Shown here: one piece after another, positions 41,116-52,998 of the stretch
Layout of the letters: each line of letters starts with the position of its first letter
How positions within the stretch are numbered: the stretch's first letter is position 1
Assembly: GCA_029168955.1 (NCBI GenBank)
Contig: JAPDOI010000711.1
Coordinates: 1 to 64,000, forward strand
Direction of reading: 5' to 3'
Length of the DNA stretch: 64,000 bases
DNA from: Aplectana chamaeleonis
Lineage: Eukaryota > Nematoda > Chromadorea > Rhabditida > Cosmocercidae
The notes under the pieces: generated by a model
Told to the model about the DNA's origin: nothing
Seen by the model: the letters and a program-made list of their open reading frames with translations, nothing else
Database searches by the model: none
Made by a program: the position numbers and the translations under genes

Positions 41116-42066
41116 TCATAGGTTCAAGAAACGGGCGACCGAAGTTGGATTCAACCACAAATCTATTGTCGTCAGTGAGGTGGGCCTCTTCGGACAATCG
41201 AACAGATGAGCTGTAGTGTGGCCAGGGTTACCACAATCCGGACACTCGTCAGGCTTACTGCTGTCGATCCTATGCGAGTATGACATCAGCATAGGTGAAT
41301 GCCCGCAGCGCAACGAGGCGAGGGAACATCTAGCTCGCCTACCGAGTTCCATCTCGGAGTTGCTGACTTCAGGTGGTGCGATCCACAATATGGGGTTGAC
41401 AGCCACGCTACTCAAGTGATCCCTGACGAAACGGGTGTGCTCCGCACGTAAAAGACGAAGATGATCTAATTGGGAGTCCGTCCATCTTTGTATATTGACT
41501 TTCTTGGGAGCATCCGCAAAAGGCCTTCTGATATTTCTCTCTCTCACAGGATTCATAATCCTTCTTAATGGGTGATCAGGCTGCTTGACGATATTAATAA
41601 CCAGTTGCTGCGCTTGGAGTTGACAGTGCTCCTTAACAGGCAGAATATGGGCTTCAGCATGAATATGCTCCACTGGAGTGCTCTTTGCACACCCAGTGGC
41701 AATCCGAAGTGCAGCATTTTGAACTCGCTGCATCTTTGTCCGCGATGAATCCGATACTATGCGTTGCCATACCGGTGCTGCATACTCCAACGCCGGCTGC
41801 AAGATTGCCTTGTACGTGGTCAGGATCGTCTCCTTACTGCTTCCCCACGACGTACCTCCCAGGGCTCGTAAAACGTTGAGCTTAGCTCTCACTGTAGCCT
41901 GTTTCTGCTCAGTGTTTTTATGGAACCTCAGCGAAGGATCCAATACTAGACCAAGCAGCTTCGGGAAACGTGCGGCAGGCAGACGAGCGTCTTCCCAGTT
42001 CACAACGGGGTGAGCAGTGTTCCTTAGGGTCAGTGGAGAAAACAGACACAGATGTTTTAGCGGCAA
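41116..42066 (-). pseudogene. A10 thumb and C-terminal domain
   Basis: 316-residue frame: LLGLVLDPSLRFHKN, RALGGTSWGSSKETILTTYK, TKMQRVQNAALRIATGC, VEHIHAEAHILPVKEHC, CPDCGNPGHTTAHLFDC and DLWLNPTSVARFLNL. The finger is intact. Confidence 0.88.
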
Positions 42067-42135
42067 AGACAGTGAGCATCATATCATCGAGAAAGCTCTT
42101 CAAGACGACGAGGTAGCTATTAATCTTGCGTGCAG

Positions 42136-42708
42136 CTACATTATTGTCTCTGTCCCGGCACAAGATGGTGATGTCATCCGCGTACGCAACGACTTTAATG
42201 TCACATGGGGGACGGGCAAATCTTCAAGGTAAAGACTGAACAGAGCAGGCGATATGACTCCTACTTGAGGGACACCGGCAGCGATCAGGACGCTATTAGA
42301 GACATGTCCCTGGAACAGCACTTTTGCTCGGCGCCCTTTGATGAGTGCGGTTATCCATCGTTTCTGCCAAGGCGGGATGGAGGACCTCAAAAGCTTCTCA
42401 GACAGTATGCCCAAGATGACAGAATCAAAAGCTTTCGTGAGGTCCAGGGCTACACCAACAGTGCGTTGAGGTTTATAGGCGTTTAAGCCATCCAAGACAT
42501 AGCTCACAATCTCCAGCAGCGCCGTGGTGGTAGAATGTAATTTGCGGAATCCATGTTGGTGCTGCTGTTTGATATTATGCTCGGCCAGCTCCTTGACGAC
42601 CAGTTTCTCAGCGACCTTGACAATTGGTGATAAAAGACTTATTGGCCTGTATCCCTTCGCTGTGGATGGCGATTTACCAGGCTTCGGCAACGGAATGACG
42701 CTTGCCAT
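42136..42708 (-). pseudogene. A10 reverse transcriptase core
   Basis: 190-residue frame: IPLPKPGKSPSTAKGYRPIS, VALDLTKAFDSV (motif A), GVPQVGVISPALFSLYLED (motif B, with V for the usual G). A shift before motif C leaves the YADD region in another frame near 42160-42190. Confidence 0.86.
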
Positions 42709-43317
42709 TTACCAGTCTTGGGGTAGGATGCACGTGCGAAATGAAGTGTTAACGACGTCAGCCAGGATTGGCATATTCTCAGTCGGCAGTTTCTTCAAGA
42801 TCGCTGGACTAATGCCATCCGGTCCTATAGCCTTCGAGTTGCGCATCTCTTTTACCACCTTTTCAATCTGCGCAGGCGTCACTGCTTCTGCTTCGTTCAT
42901 GAGTGGCAACTTACAGAGCTCTCTAACAGTCACTCGATTCTGTTTCCCTCTCTTAGCCTGAGTTATGAAAAAATTCTTTCCGAGAGCAGTTGCAGCCTCC
43001 TTTCCCGATTTGAAAACTCCATTCTCGAACTCGATCGTGGAATAGTTGGTGGAGGTGCTCTTGCCCGAGATCTTCTTTAGAACTTTCCATGTTGACGCTC
43101 CATCACTCTTGAAATTCATCTTCTCTGTGAATTCCTCCCAACACTTCTTCTTGTGCTTGTCCAGATCTCGCTTAATCTCGCTGTCCAGCTCAGCAATGGT
43201 CGGATCCAGGTGATCTGCGACTCTCTTTGCATCCCTTGTCCTTATCTTCTCCATGATTTCCCTGGTGACATTGGGAAAGAAGGTCTTAACTCGGCCCTCC
43301 GGAATGGCTGCTTTCAT
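42709..43317 (-). pseudogene. A10 linker and RT N-terminus
   Basis: 202-residue frame: KAAIPEGRVKTFFPNVTREI, KNFFITQAKRGKQNRVTVREL and SISPAIL-type sequence to TCILPQDW. It begins at the A11 insertion; its upstream codons are at 46289. Confidence 0.86.
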
Positions 43318-43326
43318 GGCCTTGCG

Positions 43327-44102
43327 TGAGCATTGAAGTCACCCGCAAAGACAATTGAGGGAGATAGAGAGCAGTCATACAGCTGCTTGAGTAGAGGGAT
43401 AGGGTTGTAGGTTGGTGGACAGGATGTAGGAGGAGGAATGTATATATTGAAAAGAGAAAGTGGAGTTTTTAGAGGTAGATGGATGGGGATGTACTCGAGA
43501 GTGCCATCCACTGGAGTGTTTGGAATGCTGTGAGAGGGAAGAGACGACAGAACAAAAGTAGAGACTCCGCTTCCCTGAGATGACCTAGGATTATGATATG
43601 CAGTATAGCCCGGGATGTTTGGATGTCGAGAGGTAGCAGAGGGAGAGAGTTTGGTTTCCTGAACCATGATAACATCCGGGTGATGAGTACGGGCGAAGAG
43701 AGATAATTCAGAAAGCTTGGCGCGAAGGCCGTTGAGATTGATATGTACAATAAAGAGGGGGCGGTTGGTAGATGAGGAATTGGAGTTACTGGAGGCGGAG
43801 CACACAATACAACGAAAGGAAGAATCGTGGTGCCTCACAGAACTGAGACCCGAACAAGAGAAGTGCACCCACCTTTGGCATCCAAAACATTGGACGCTGG
43901 TTCCATACCAATTGACATCTCTGTCGCATGTGGCACATAGGTAGTTCTTCTTCTTCGCGGGTCCTGGGTTCCTCTCGACGCCGGCTCTTTGCAGTAGGAT
44001 CTTCAGGAGAGCTGCGGCCAGCCAGCACCTCTCCCATGACAAAAACCCTCTCCGCGGAGGGATTGACGTCGGTTTGCACGGAGGTGGTCTTCTTTCCTCC
44101 AC
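43327..44102 (-). pseudogene. A11 inverted part: 2A-like, PHD finger, endonuclease
   Basis: About 258 residues: GVERNPGP, CATC/CFGC/H/C/CIVC PHD finger, VHINLNGLRAKL, VQETKLSPS, IPGYTAYH, ending in [10 protein letters not shown] at the inversion breakpoint. The cleanest 2A-PHD-endonuclease stretch in the window, without internal stops. Confidence 0.88.
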
Positions 44103-44137
44103 ACTGCCACGGCACGAACGTACGACATCTCGGCAGC
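44065..44137 (-). ncRNA. HDV-like ribozyme fold, A11 copy
   Basis: All helices and the GCAAA junction as at 7941. Its 5' base abuts the inversion junction. Confidence 0.65.
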
Positions 44138-46240
44138 AATCATCTTGACCCAGACATTGCCGAGCTGGATAATGAGATCAGGATGGACCTTGATAGGCAC
44201 AAGAAAGAATCTTGGGAAAAGTTCATTGAGAAGATGAACTTCAGAAATGATGCAGCAGCAACGTGGAAGGCCTTGAAAAGGATCTCCGGAAAGTTCACCT
44301 CCGCCGACAATTCCACGATTGAATTCGACGGCGGAGTCTTCAAGTCAGGGAAAGAGGCCGCAAATGCTCTTGGGAAGCATTTTTTCATAACTAAATCAAA
44401 AAGAGAAAAGCAGAATAGAATAACTGTTCGGGAACTCTGTAAATTGCCTTTCATGGCTGAAGATGATGCAGTCACGCCCGCTCAGGTCGAGAAGGTTATC
44501 AAGGAAATGAGTAAATCGAAGGCAGTAGGGCCAGATGGTTTGAGCCGAGCAGTTCTAAAGAGACTGCCAAATGAACTACTACTCCTGCTCGCTGACGTCA
44601 TTAATACATCGTTTCGCACCTGTACATTACCTCAAGATTGGAAAGTAGCACGCGTCATCCCATTGCCGAAGCCGGGTAAATCACCATCCACGGCAAAAGG
44701 TTACAGGCCAATCAGTCTTCTCTCACCTATTGCCAAAGTTGCAGAAAAATTGGCTGTGGAGGAGCTTGCCGAACATAATAGCAAACAACAGCATCAACAT
44801 GGTTTCCGTAAGCTACATTCCACCACTACGGCCCTGCTGAAAATTGTGAGCTATGTTTTGGGCGGCTTCAATGCCATGAAACCTCAGCGTACCGTAGGTG
44901 TAGCCCTCGACCTAACGAAGGCTTTTGACACTGTAAATTTGGGCATTTTGTCGGAGAGCCTATTAGGGTCTACCATTCCGCCCTGGCAGAAGCGGTGGAT
45001 AACCGCATTCACCAAAGGACGTCGGGCCAATGTGCTATTTCAAGGGCACGTCTCCAATAGCATCCCAATTGCCGCCGGTGTACCTCAAGGAGGAGTTCTA
45101 TCGCCTGCTCTTTTCAGTCTGTATATTGAAGATCTACCCGTTCCATCCCAAGACATCAAGCTCGTAGCATATGCGGATGATATTACTATACTATGCCGGG
45201 ATCGCGACATAAATGTAGCTGCCAGTAAGATCAATGACTACTTGGTCGAGTTGAAATGTTTTCTCGATAGCAAGATGCTTACGGTCTCTGCCGCTAAATC
45301 ATCCGTCACCGTCTTTTCCACTAATCCTGCGGAGCACAGTGCTCATCCCATGGTGAAATGGGACGAAACTCGCCTGCCGGCCGCCCGATTCCCTAAGCTG
45401 CTCGGACTCGTGTTGGACCCTTCGCTGAGGTTTCATAAGAACACTGAGCAGAAGCAAGCTGCAGTGAAAACAAGACTTAACGTCCTACGTGCTCTCGGCG
45501 GAACGTCCTGGGGGTGCAGTAAAGAAACGATCCTGACCACGTACAAGGCCATCGTACAGCCCGCCCTGGAGTATGCTGCACCAGTCTGGCAGCATATCGT
45601 GTCGGACACATCCTGGTCCAAGCTGCAGCGCATTCAAAATGGAGCATTGCGAATCGCAACAGGCTGTTCTAAAAGCTCTCCTGTAGAGCACCTACACGCC
45701 GAGGCTCGCATCCTGCCAGTTAAGGACCATTGCCAACTCCATGCACAACAGCTGTACATAAACATCCTGAAGCAGCCAAATCATCCGTCACGAAGAGTAT
45801 TAGACCCCGTCAGAGAGAGAAGTATAAGAAAGCCATTTGCCGATGCTCCCACGAAAATCAATATACAGAGATGGACCAACGCACAACAAGAACGCCTCCG
45901 TCTCTTACGTGCTGAGCATACCCAATTCGTCAAGGATCACTTATGCAAGACCGCCATAAACTCCATTCTCGGAGTCGTGCCGCCTGAGGTCAGCGAAACC
46001 GAGATAGAACTCGGTAGGCGTGCCAGGTGCACCCTTGCCTCGTTGCGCTGCGGGCACTCCCCCATGCTTATGTCTTATTTACATAAGATCGATAGCAGCA
46101 GACCTGACGAGTGCCCGGATTGTGGTAATAAAGGGCATACTACTGCGCACCTTTTCAACTGCCCGGTGAGACCGATATCGTTAACACCAGTAGATCTGTG
46201 GGAGAATCCGACGCTTGTGGCTCAGTTCCTCAATCTATGA
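44138..46240 (+). CDS. A11 linker, reverse transcriptase and C-terminal finger
   Basis: Open without a stop for about 700 residues; the open frame begins artificially at 43928 in the inverted part. In order: linker DLDRHKKESWEKF, KNRITVREL-type segment, IPLPKPGKSPSTAKGYRPIS, VALDLTKAFDTV, GVPQGGVLSPALFSLYIED, VAYADDITIL, LLGLVLDPSLRFHKN, SWSKLQRIQNGALRIATGC, CPDCGNKGHTTAHLFNC, and NPTLVAQFLNL. It shows no RNase H and serves as the reference for the NL-A 3' half. It lacks its own start and endonuclease. Confidence 0.88.
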   Translation, partial: NHLDPDIAELDNEIRMDLDRHKKESWEKFIEKMNFRNDAAATWKALKRISGKFTSADNSTIEFDGGVFKSGKEAANALGKHFFITKSKREKQNRITVRELCKLPFMAEDDAVTPAQVEKVIKEMSKSKAVGPDGLSRAVLKRLPNELLLLLADVINTSFRTCTLPQDWKVARVIPLPKPGKSPSTAKGYRPISLLSPIAKVAEKLAVEELAEHNSKQQHQHGFRKLHSTTTALLKIVSYVLGGFNAMKPQRTVGVALDLTKAFDTVNLGILSESLLGSTIPPWQKRWITAFTKGRRANVLFQGHVSNSIPIAAGVPQGGVLSPALFSLYIEDLPVPSQDIKLVAYADDITILCRDRDINVAASKINDYLVELKCFLDSKMLTVSAAKSSVTVFSTNPAEHSAHPMVKWDETRLPAARFPKLLGLVLDPSLRFHKNTEQKQAAVKTRLNVLRALGGTSWGCSKETILTTYKAIVQPALEYAAPVWQHIVSDTSWSKLQRIQNGALRIATGCSKSSPVEHLHAEARILPVKDHCQLHAQQLYINILKQPNHPSRRVLDPVRERSIRKPFADAPTKINIQRWTNAQQERLRLLRAEHTQFVKDHLCKTAINSILGVVPPEVSETEIELGRRARCTLASLRCGHSPMLMSYLHKIDSSRPDECPDCGNKGHTTAHLFNCPVRPISLTPVDLWENPTLVAQFLNL

Positions 46241-46288
46241 CAGGACCCTCTCTGTGGCTGCAGAAGAAGAAGAAGAAATGGCCTTGCG

Positions 46289-47455
46289 AATGGCGTCGGT
46301 CAAGTGACGTTCCTTCTGGTGCACGTTTCCATTCCATGGGTGGTCATCCACATGGCGAAGTGCCACCTCTCTGAACAAGCGCCAGTCTGCAAGGCAAAGA
46401 TTTAGATAAGACCTTTGACGGATACCTGAATAAGGAGCAAGAGAATTAGAGAGATCGACATGGACAAAGACGGGGATATGATCACTGGACAGAGTTGTAG
46501 CTGTCGACCAAGAGCAGGCGCTGGAGAGATTAGATGATACAAGAGAGATGTCTAGACTAGAGGATCGGCCGCTGGCCGGGAGACGAGTGGGCTGATCATC
46601 GTTGAGAATGACCAGATCGCACTCCTCCGCCCATTCTTCGACGTCTTCTCCTCTAGCGTCAGTGTCAAGCGACGAGCAGAATGTGTGAGCATTGAAATCG
46701 CCTGCGAAGACAACAGAGTGTGAAAGTGAGCAGTCGTACAACTGCTTGAGTGAGGGAGTAGGGTCGTAAGATTGGGGACAGGACGTGGTGGGAGGGATAT
46801 AGATATTAAAAAGAGATATAGGTGTTTTAAGAGGGAGATGGATAGGTAAGTACTCAAGAGTACCGTCCGATGGGGTGTTTGGTATGATATGAGAGGGTAT
46901 ATTAGATAATACAAAAGTGGAAACTCCTCCGCTGTGAGCTGACCTTGGAGCATGATAAGCAGTGTAGCCAGGAATGTTAGGTAAACGAGCGTTAGCGGAA
47001 GGAGACAGCTTGGTTTCCTGAACCATAATGATATCAGGATGATGAGTACGTGCGAAAAGAGAGAGTTCAGACAGTTTGGCTCGAAGGCCGTAGAGGTTGA
47101 TAGGTACAATAGAGAGGGGGCGGTTGGTGAATGAGGAATCAGAGTTGCTGGGGGCAGAGCACAGAACCCAACGGAAGGAAGAGTTGTGATGCCTCGCAGA
47201 ACTGAGACCCGAACAGAAGAGATGCACCCACCTTTGCCATCCGAAGCACTGGACGCTTGTTTTCCTCCATGTGACATCCTTGCCGCACGTGGCGCATGGG
47301 TACTTCTGAGCGGGTCCTGGATTCCTCTCGACGCCGGCCATTTGTAGTAGAATCTTTAGGAGAGCTGCGACCAGCCAGCACCTCTCCCATGACAAAAACC
47401 CTCTTCGCGGAGGGGTTGACGTCGTTTTGCACGGAGGTGGTCTTCTTTCCTCCAC
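46289..47455 (-). CDS. A10 2A-like, PHD finger and complete endonuclease
   Basis: About 389 residues open to the insertion point of A11. GVERNPGPAQKYPCATC, then CFGWQRWVHLFC, where W replaces the fourth PHD cysteine. [54 protein letters not shown] and TLSSDHIPVFVHVDLS give every APE block. The 2A motif is preceded by a Met (LLQMAGVERNPGP). Confidence 0.87.
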
Positions 47456-47490
47456 GCTGCCACGGCACGAACGTACGACATCTCGGCAGC
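47418..47490 (-). ncRNA. HDV-like ribozyme fold, A10 copy
   Basis: P1 is GCTGCC with GGCAGC, fully Watson-Crick where most copies have a terminal G-U; this supports the helix. J4/2 keeps GCAAA. Confidence 0.65.
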
Positions 47491-47500
47491 GACGGATGAT

Positions 47501-48861
47501 TTAGCGGCAGAGACCGTAAGCATCTTGCTATCGAGAAAACATTTCAACTCGATCAAGTAGTCATTGATCTTACTGGCAGCTACATTTATGTCGCGATCCC
47601 GGCATAGTATAGTAATATCATCCGCATATGCAACGACCTTGATGTCTTGGGATGGAACGGGTAGATCTTCCATATACAGACTAAAAAGAGCAGGCGATAG
47701 AACTCCTCCTTGAGGCACGCCGGCGGCAATTGGGATGCTATTGGAGACGTGCCCTTGAAATAGCACATTTGCCCTACGTCCTTTGGTGAATGCGGTTGTC
47801 CACCGCTTCTGCCAGGGCGGAATGGCAGACCATAACAGGCTCTCCGAAAAAATGCCCAAGTTTACAGTGTCAAAAGCCTTCGTTAGATCGAGGGCTATAC
47901 CTACGGTTCGCTGAGGTTTCATGGTATTGAAGCCGTCCAAAACATAGCTCACAATTTCCAGAAGGGCCGTAGTGGTGGAATGTAGCTTACGGAAACCATG
48001 TTGATGCTTTTGTTTGCTATTGTGTTCGGAAAGCTCCTCCACAGCCAATTTTTCCGCAACTTTGGCAATAGGTGAGAGAAGACTGATTGGCCTGTAACCT
48101 TTTGCCGTGGATGGTGATTTACCCGGCTTAGGCAATGGGATGACGCGTGCTACTTTCCAATCTTGAGGTAATGTACAGGTCCGAAACGATGTAATAATGA
48201 CGTCAGCGAGCAGGGGTAGTAGTTCACTTGGCAGTCTCTTTAGAACTGCTGGGCTGAAACCATCTGGCCCTACTGCCTTCGATTTACTCATTTCCTTGAT
48301 AACCTTCTCGACCTGAGCGGGCGTGATTGTATCATCTTCAGCCATGAGTGGCAATTTACAGAGTTCTCGAACAGTTATTCTATTCTGCTTCTCTCTTTTG
48401 GTTCTTGTGATGAAAAAGTGCTTCCCAAGAGCACTTGCGGCCTCTTTCCCTGACTTGAAGACTCCGCCGTCGAATTCAATCGTGGAATTGTTGGCGGAGG
48501 TGTACTTTCCGGAGATCCTTTTCAAAGCCTTCCACGTTGCTGCAGCATCACTCCTGAAGTTCATCTTCTCAGTGAACTTTTCCCAAGATTCTTTCTTGTG
48601 CCTATCAAGGTCCATCCTGATCTCATTATCCAGCTCGGCAATGTCTGGGTCAAGATGATCAGCAGCTCTCTTTGCGTCCCTTGCCCTTATCTTCTGCAGT
48701 GTCTCCCTGGTGACATTGGGAAAGAAGGTTTTAACACGACCTTCAGGGATCGCAGCTTTCATCGCCTTCCGGATGGCATCAGAGAGGTGGCGCTCCTTCT
48801 GGTGTATATTGCCATTCCACGGATATTCGGCCGCTTGGCGGAGTGCAACCTCCCTGAACAT
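47501..48861 (-). pseudogene. A9 linker and reverse transcriptase
   Basis: About 453 residues: FREVALRQAAEYPWNGN, EGRVKTFFPNVTRETLQKIR, IPLPKPGKSPSTAKGYRPIS, IALDLTKAFDTV, GVPQGGVLSPALFSLYMED, VAYADDITIL, MLTVSAAKSSV. A10 interrupts it there; the remainder is at 40133-41065. Confidence 0.87.
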
Positions 48862-48878
48862 GCTCCAGTCTGCAAGGC

Positions 48879-49942
48879 CTAAATTGAGATAAGAACGATG
48901 ACGAACACCTGTATAGGGAGCAAGAGAGTCAGAGAGATCGATATTGACAAAGACCGAAATGTGATCACTGGAAAGAGTTGTGGATGTAGACCAAGAGCAG
49001 GCATTAGAGAGATTAGAAGAGACAAGGGAGATGTCTGGGCTGGAAAATCGGCCGTAGGCAGGGAGACGAGTGGGCTGGTCATCGTTAAGGATAACCAGAT
49101 CGCACTCCTCCGCCCATTCTTCGACGTCTTTTCCTCTAGCATCAGAGTCAAGCGACGAGCAGAACGTGTGAGCATTGAAGTCACCCGCAAAGACAATTGA
49201 GGGAGATAGAGAGCAGTCATACAGCTGCTTGAGTAGAGGGATAGGGTTGTAGGTTGGTGGACAGGATGTAGGAGGAGGAATGTATATATTGAAAAGAGAA
49301 AGTGGAGTTTTTAGAGGTAGATGGATGGGGATGTACTGAGAGTGCCATCCACTGGAGTGTTTGGAATGATGTGAGAGGGAAGAGACGACAGAACAAAAGT
49401 AGAGACTCCGCCTCCCTGAGATGACCTAGGAGTATGATAAGCAGTATAACCCGGGATGTTTGGATGTCGAGGGGTAGCAGAGGGAGAGAGTTTGGTTTCC
49501 TGAACCATGATAACATCCGGGTGATGAGTACGGGCAAAGAGAGACAATTCAGAAAGCTTGGCGCGAAGGCCGTTGAGATTGATATGTACAATAGAGAGGG
49601 GCGGTTGGTAGATGAGGAATTTGAGTTAGTGGAGGCGGAGCACACAATACAACGAAAGGAAGAATCGCGGTGCCTCACTCAGCTGAGACCCGAACAAGAG
49701 AAGTGCACCCACCTTTGGCATCCAAAACATTGGACGCTGGTTCCATTCCAAGTGACATCTCTGTCGCATGTGGCACATGGGTACTTGTTCTTCTTCGAGG
49801 GTCCTGGGTTCCTGTCGACGCCGGCTCTTTGCAGTAGGATCTTCAGGAGAGCTGCGGCCAGCCAGCACCTCTCCCATGACAAAAACCCTCTCCGCGGAGG
49901 GATTGACGTCGGTTTGCACGGAGGTGGTCTTCTTTCCTCCAC
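48879..49942 (-). pseudogene. A9 2A-like, PHD finger and endonuclease, frameshifted
   Basis: 49679-49942 carries GVDRNPGPSKKNKYPCATC (D for E in the 2A motif) and the first PHD half; a shift follows. 49311-49547 reads VQETKLSPS and [16 protein letters not shown] and SDHI blocks lie near 49170 and 48960 in other frames. Confidence 0.83.
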
Positions 49943-49977
49943 ACTGCCACGGCACGAACGTACGACATCTCGGCAGC
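49905..49977 (-). ncRNA. HDV-like ribozyme fold, A9 copy
   Basis: All helices and GCAAA junction as at 7941. Confidence 0.65.
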
Positions 49978-50063
49978 TACCGTATACCCACCGTAACCTA
50001 ACGCAAATTATCGAAAATCGATAAATGGGTTGCAGATTCGTGTTAGGCAGCCCGGATAGTATG

Positions 50064-50136
50064 GCTGCCGAAATGTCGTACGTTCGTGCCGTGGCAGTGT
50101 GGAGGAAAGAAGATCATCTCTAAGCGAACCGACGTC
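50064..50136 (+). ncRNA. HDV-like ribozyme fold, A12 copy
   Basis: P4 is GGAGG with TCTCT, still fully paired through two G-U pairs. J4/2 reads GCGAA. P2 loses one terminal pair (AATGTCG). The changes are mostly structure-preserving. Confidence 0.6.
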
Positions 50137-50160
50137 AACCCCTCCGCGAAGAGGGGTTTG

Positions 50161-51438
<1,278 letters not shown>

Positions 51439-52408
51439 ATTTTATCCCCGTCTTTGTCCATGTCGATCTCTCTAATTCTCTTGCCCCTTATTCAGGTATC
51501 CGTCGAAGGTCTTATCTTAATCTTTGCCTTGCAAACTGGCGCTCGTTCAGGGTGGTGGCACTTCGCCATGTGGCTGACTACCCATGGGATGGAAACGTAC
51601 ACCAGAAAGAACGTCACCTGACAGACGCGATTCGCAAGGCCATGAAATCCGCCATTCCGGAGGGCCGAGTCAAGACCTTTTTTCCCAATGTCACCAGGGA
51701 AATCTTGGAGAAGATAAAGACAAGGGATGCAAAGAGGGTCGCAGATCACCTGGATCCGACCATTGCTGATCTGGACAGCGAGATTAAGCGAGATCTGGAC
51801 AAGCACAAGAAGGAGTGTTGGGAGAAGTTCACGGAGAAGATGAATTTCAAGAGTGACGGAGCATCAACTTGGAAAGTTCTAAAGAAGTTATCAGGCAAAA
51901 GCACCTCCACCAACTATTCCACGACCGTGTTCGAGAATGGAGATTCCAAATCGGGAAAGGAGGCTGCAACTGCTCTCGGAAAGAACTTTTTCTAACTCAG
52001 GCTAAAAGAGGGAAACAGAACCGAGTGACTGTAAGAGAGCTCTGTAAGTTACCACTCATGAACGAAGAAGAAGCAGTGACGCCTGCGCGGATTGAAAAGG
52101 TGGTCAAAGATATGCGCAACTCCAAAGCTGCAGGGCCGGATGGCATTAGTCCAGCGGTCTTGAAGAAACTGCCGAGTGAGATCATGCCAATCCTGGCTGA
52201 CGTCATCAACACATCCTTTCGCACGTGCATCTTACCCCAAAAGTGGAAAATGGCAAGCGTCGTTCCGTTGCTCGAGCCAGGTAAATCGCCATCCACGGCT
52301 AAGGGATACAGGCCAATAAGTCTTTTATCACCAATCGCCAAAGTCGCTGAGAAACTCGTCATAAAGGAGCTTGCCGAGCATAATAACAAACAACAACACC
52401 AACATTGA
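51439..52408 (+). pseudogene. A12 endonuclease end, linker and RT N-terminus
   Basis: 51439-51995: IPVFVHVDLSNSLAPYSGI, KSAIPEGRVKTFFPNVTREI, SGKSTSTNYST, KNFF. A shift follows, and 52000-52408 reads KQNRVTVRELCKLPLM, SKAAGPDGISPAVLKKLP, SPSTAKGYRPISLLSPIAKV and ends at a stop in QHQH. Confidence 0.85.
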
Positions 52409-52443
52409 TTTAGCAAATTACACTCTACCACCACGGCGCTGCT

Positions 52444-52697
52444 TCTTCCTCTTCTGCAGCCTCAAAGTGGTTTTTGTCATAGGTTGAGGAACTGGGCGGC
52501 CTTGACAGGATTCGTCCAAAGGTCCATTGTGGTTAAGGAGGTAGGTCTCTTCGGGCACATAAACAAGTGCGCCGTGTCGTGTCCGGGAGCACCACAGTCC
52601 GGGCATGCGTCTGCTCGACTGCTGTCCATCTTGTTGACGTAAGACATGAGCAGTATAGAGTGACCACAGCGCAGCGAGGCAAGAGCACATCTGGCTT
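52444..52697 (-). mobile_element. NL-A copy A13, short 5'-truncated
   Basis: 254-bp 3' end of NL-A, minus strand, flanked by GGCGCTGCT / GGCGTTGCT (one mismatch; 52435-52443, 52698-52706). It encodes only RCALASLRCGHS ... CPDCGAPGHDTAHLFMC and the terminus NPVKAAQFLNL, matching A4. Confidence 0.88.
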
Positions 52698-52964
52698 GGC
52701 GTTGCTGGAGATTGTGAGCTATGTTTTGGATGGCTTCAACGCCACCGAGCCTCAACGCACTGTTGGAGTAGCCCTGGACCTCACGAAGGCGTTTGACACT
52801 GTCAACTTGGGCATACTGTCTGAGAAGCTATTGAGGTCCACCATCCCGCCTTGGCAGATGCGATGGATTACAGCACTCATCAAAGGGCGCCGAGCAAAAG
52901 TGTTGTTTCAGGGACATGCGTCTAATAACATCCCTGTTGCCGCCGGTGTCCCTCAAGGAGGAGT
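52698..52964 (+). pseudogene. A12 RT motifs A to B
   Basis: LLEIVSYVLDGFNATEPQRT, VALDLTKAFDTV, RRAKVLFQGHASN, GVPQGGV. It is interrupted by A14 within GGVLSPALF and continues at 56415. Confidence 0.83.
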
Positions 52965-52998
52965 CTTCTTCTTCTTTGCAGCCACATAGAGGGTTTTG

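Larger units (their letters stand above)
43327..46277 (+). mobile_element. NL-A copy A11 with 5' inversion (twin-primed)
   Basis: Flanked by an 11-bp duplication ATGGCCTTGCG (43316-43326, 46278-46288) inside A10. 43327-44137 is the first 811 bp of the element in antisense, ending exactly at the 5' terminus. From 44138 the sense strand runs from the linker to the GAA tail. About 0.5 kb between the two parts is missing. This is the arrangement expected from twin priming during target-primed reverse transcription. Confidence 0.93.
41076..47490 (-). mobile_element. NL-A copy A10, full length, inserted in A9
   Basis: Flanked by GACGGATGAT (41066-41075, 47491-47500), in the RT palm codons of A9. 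Its own sequence is 41076-43326 and 46289-47490, about 3.45 kb, interrupted by A11. Confidence 0.94.
40097..49977 (-). mobile_element. NL-A copy A9, full length, outermost of a triple nest
   Basis: 3' tail at 40097, 5' end at 49977, flanked by TACCGTAT (40089-40096, 49978-49985). Its own sequence is 40097-41075 and 47501-49977, about 3.46 kb; A10 fills the rest. Confidence 0.94.
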
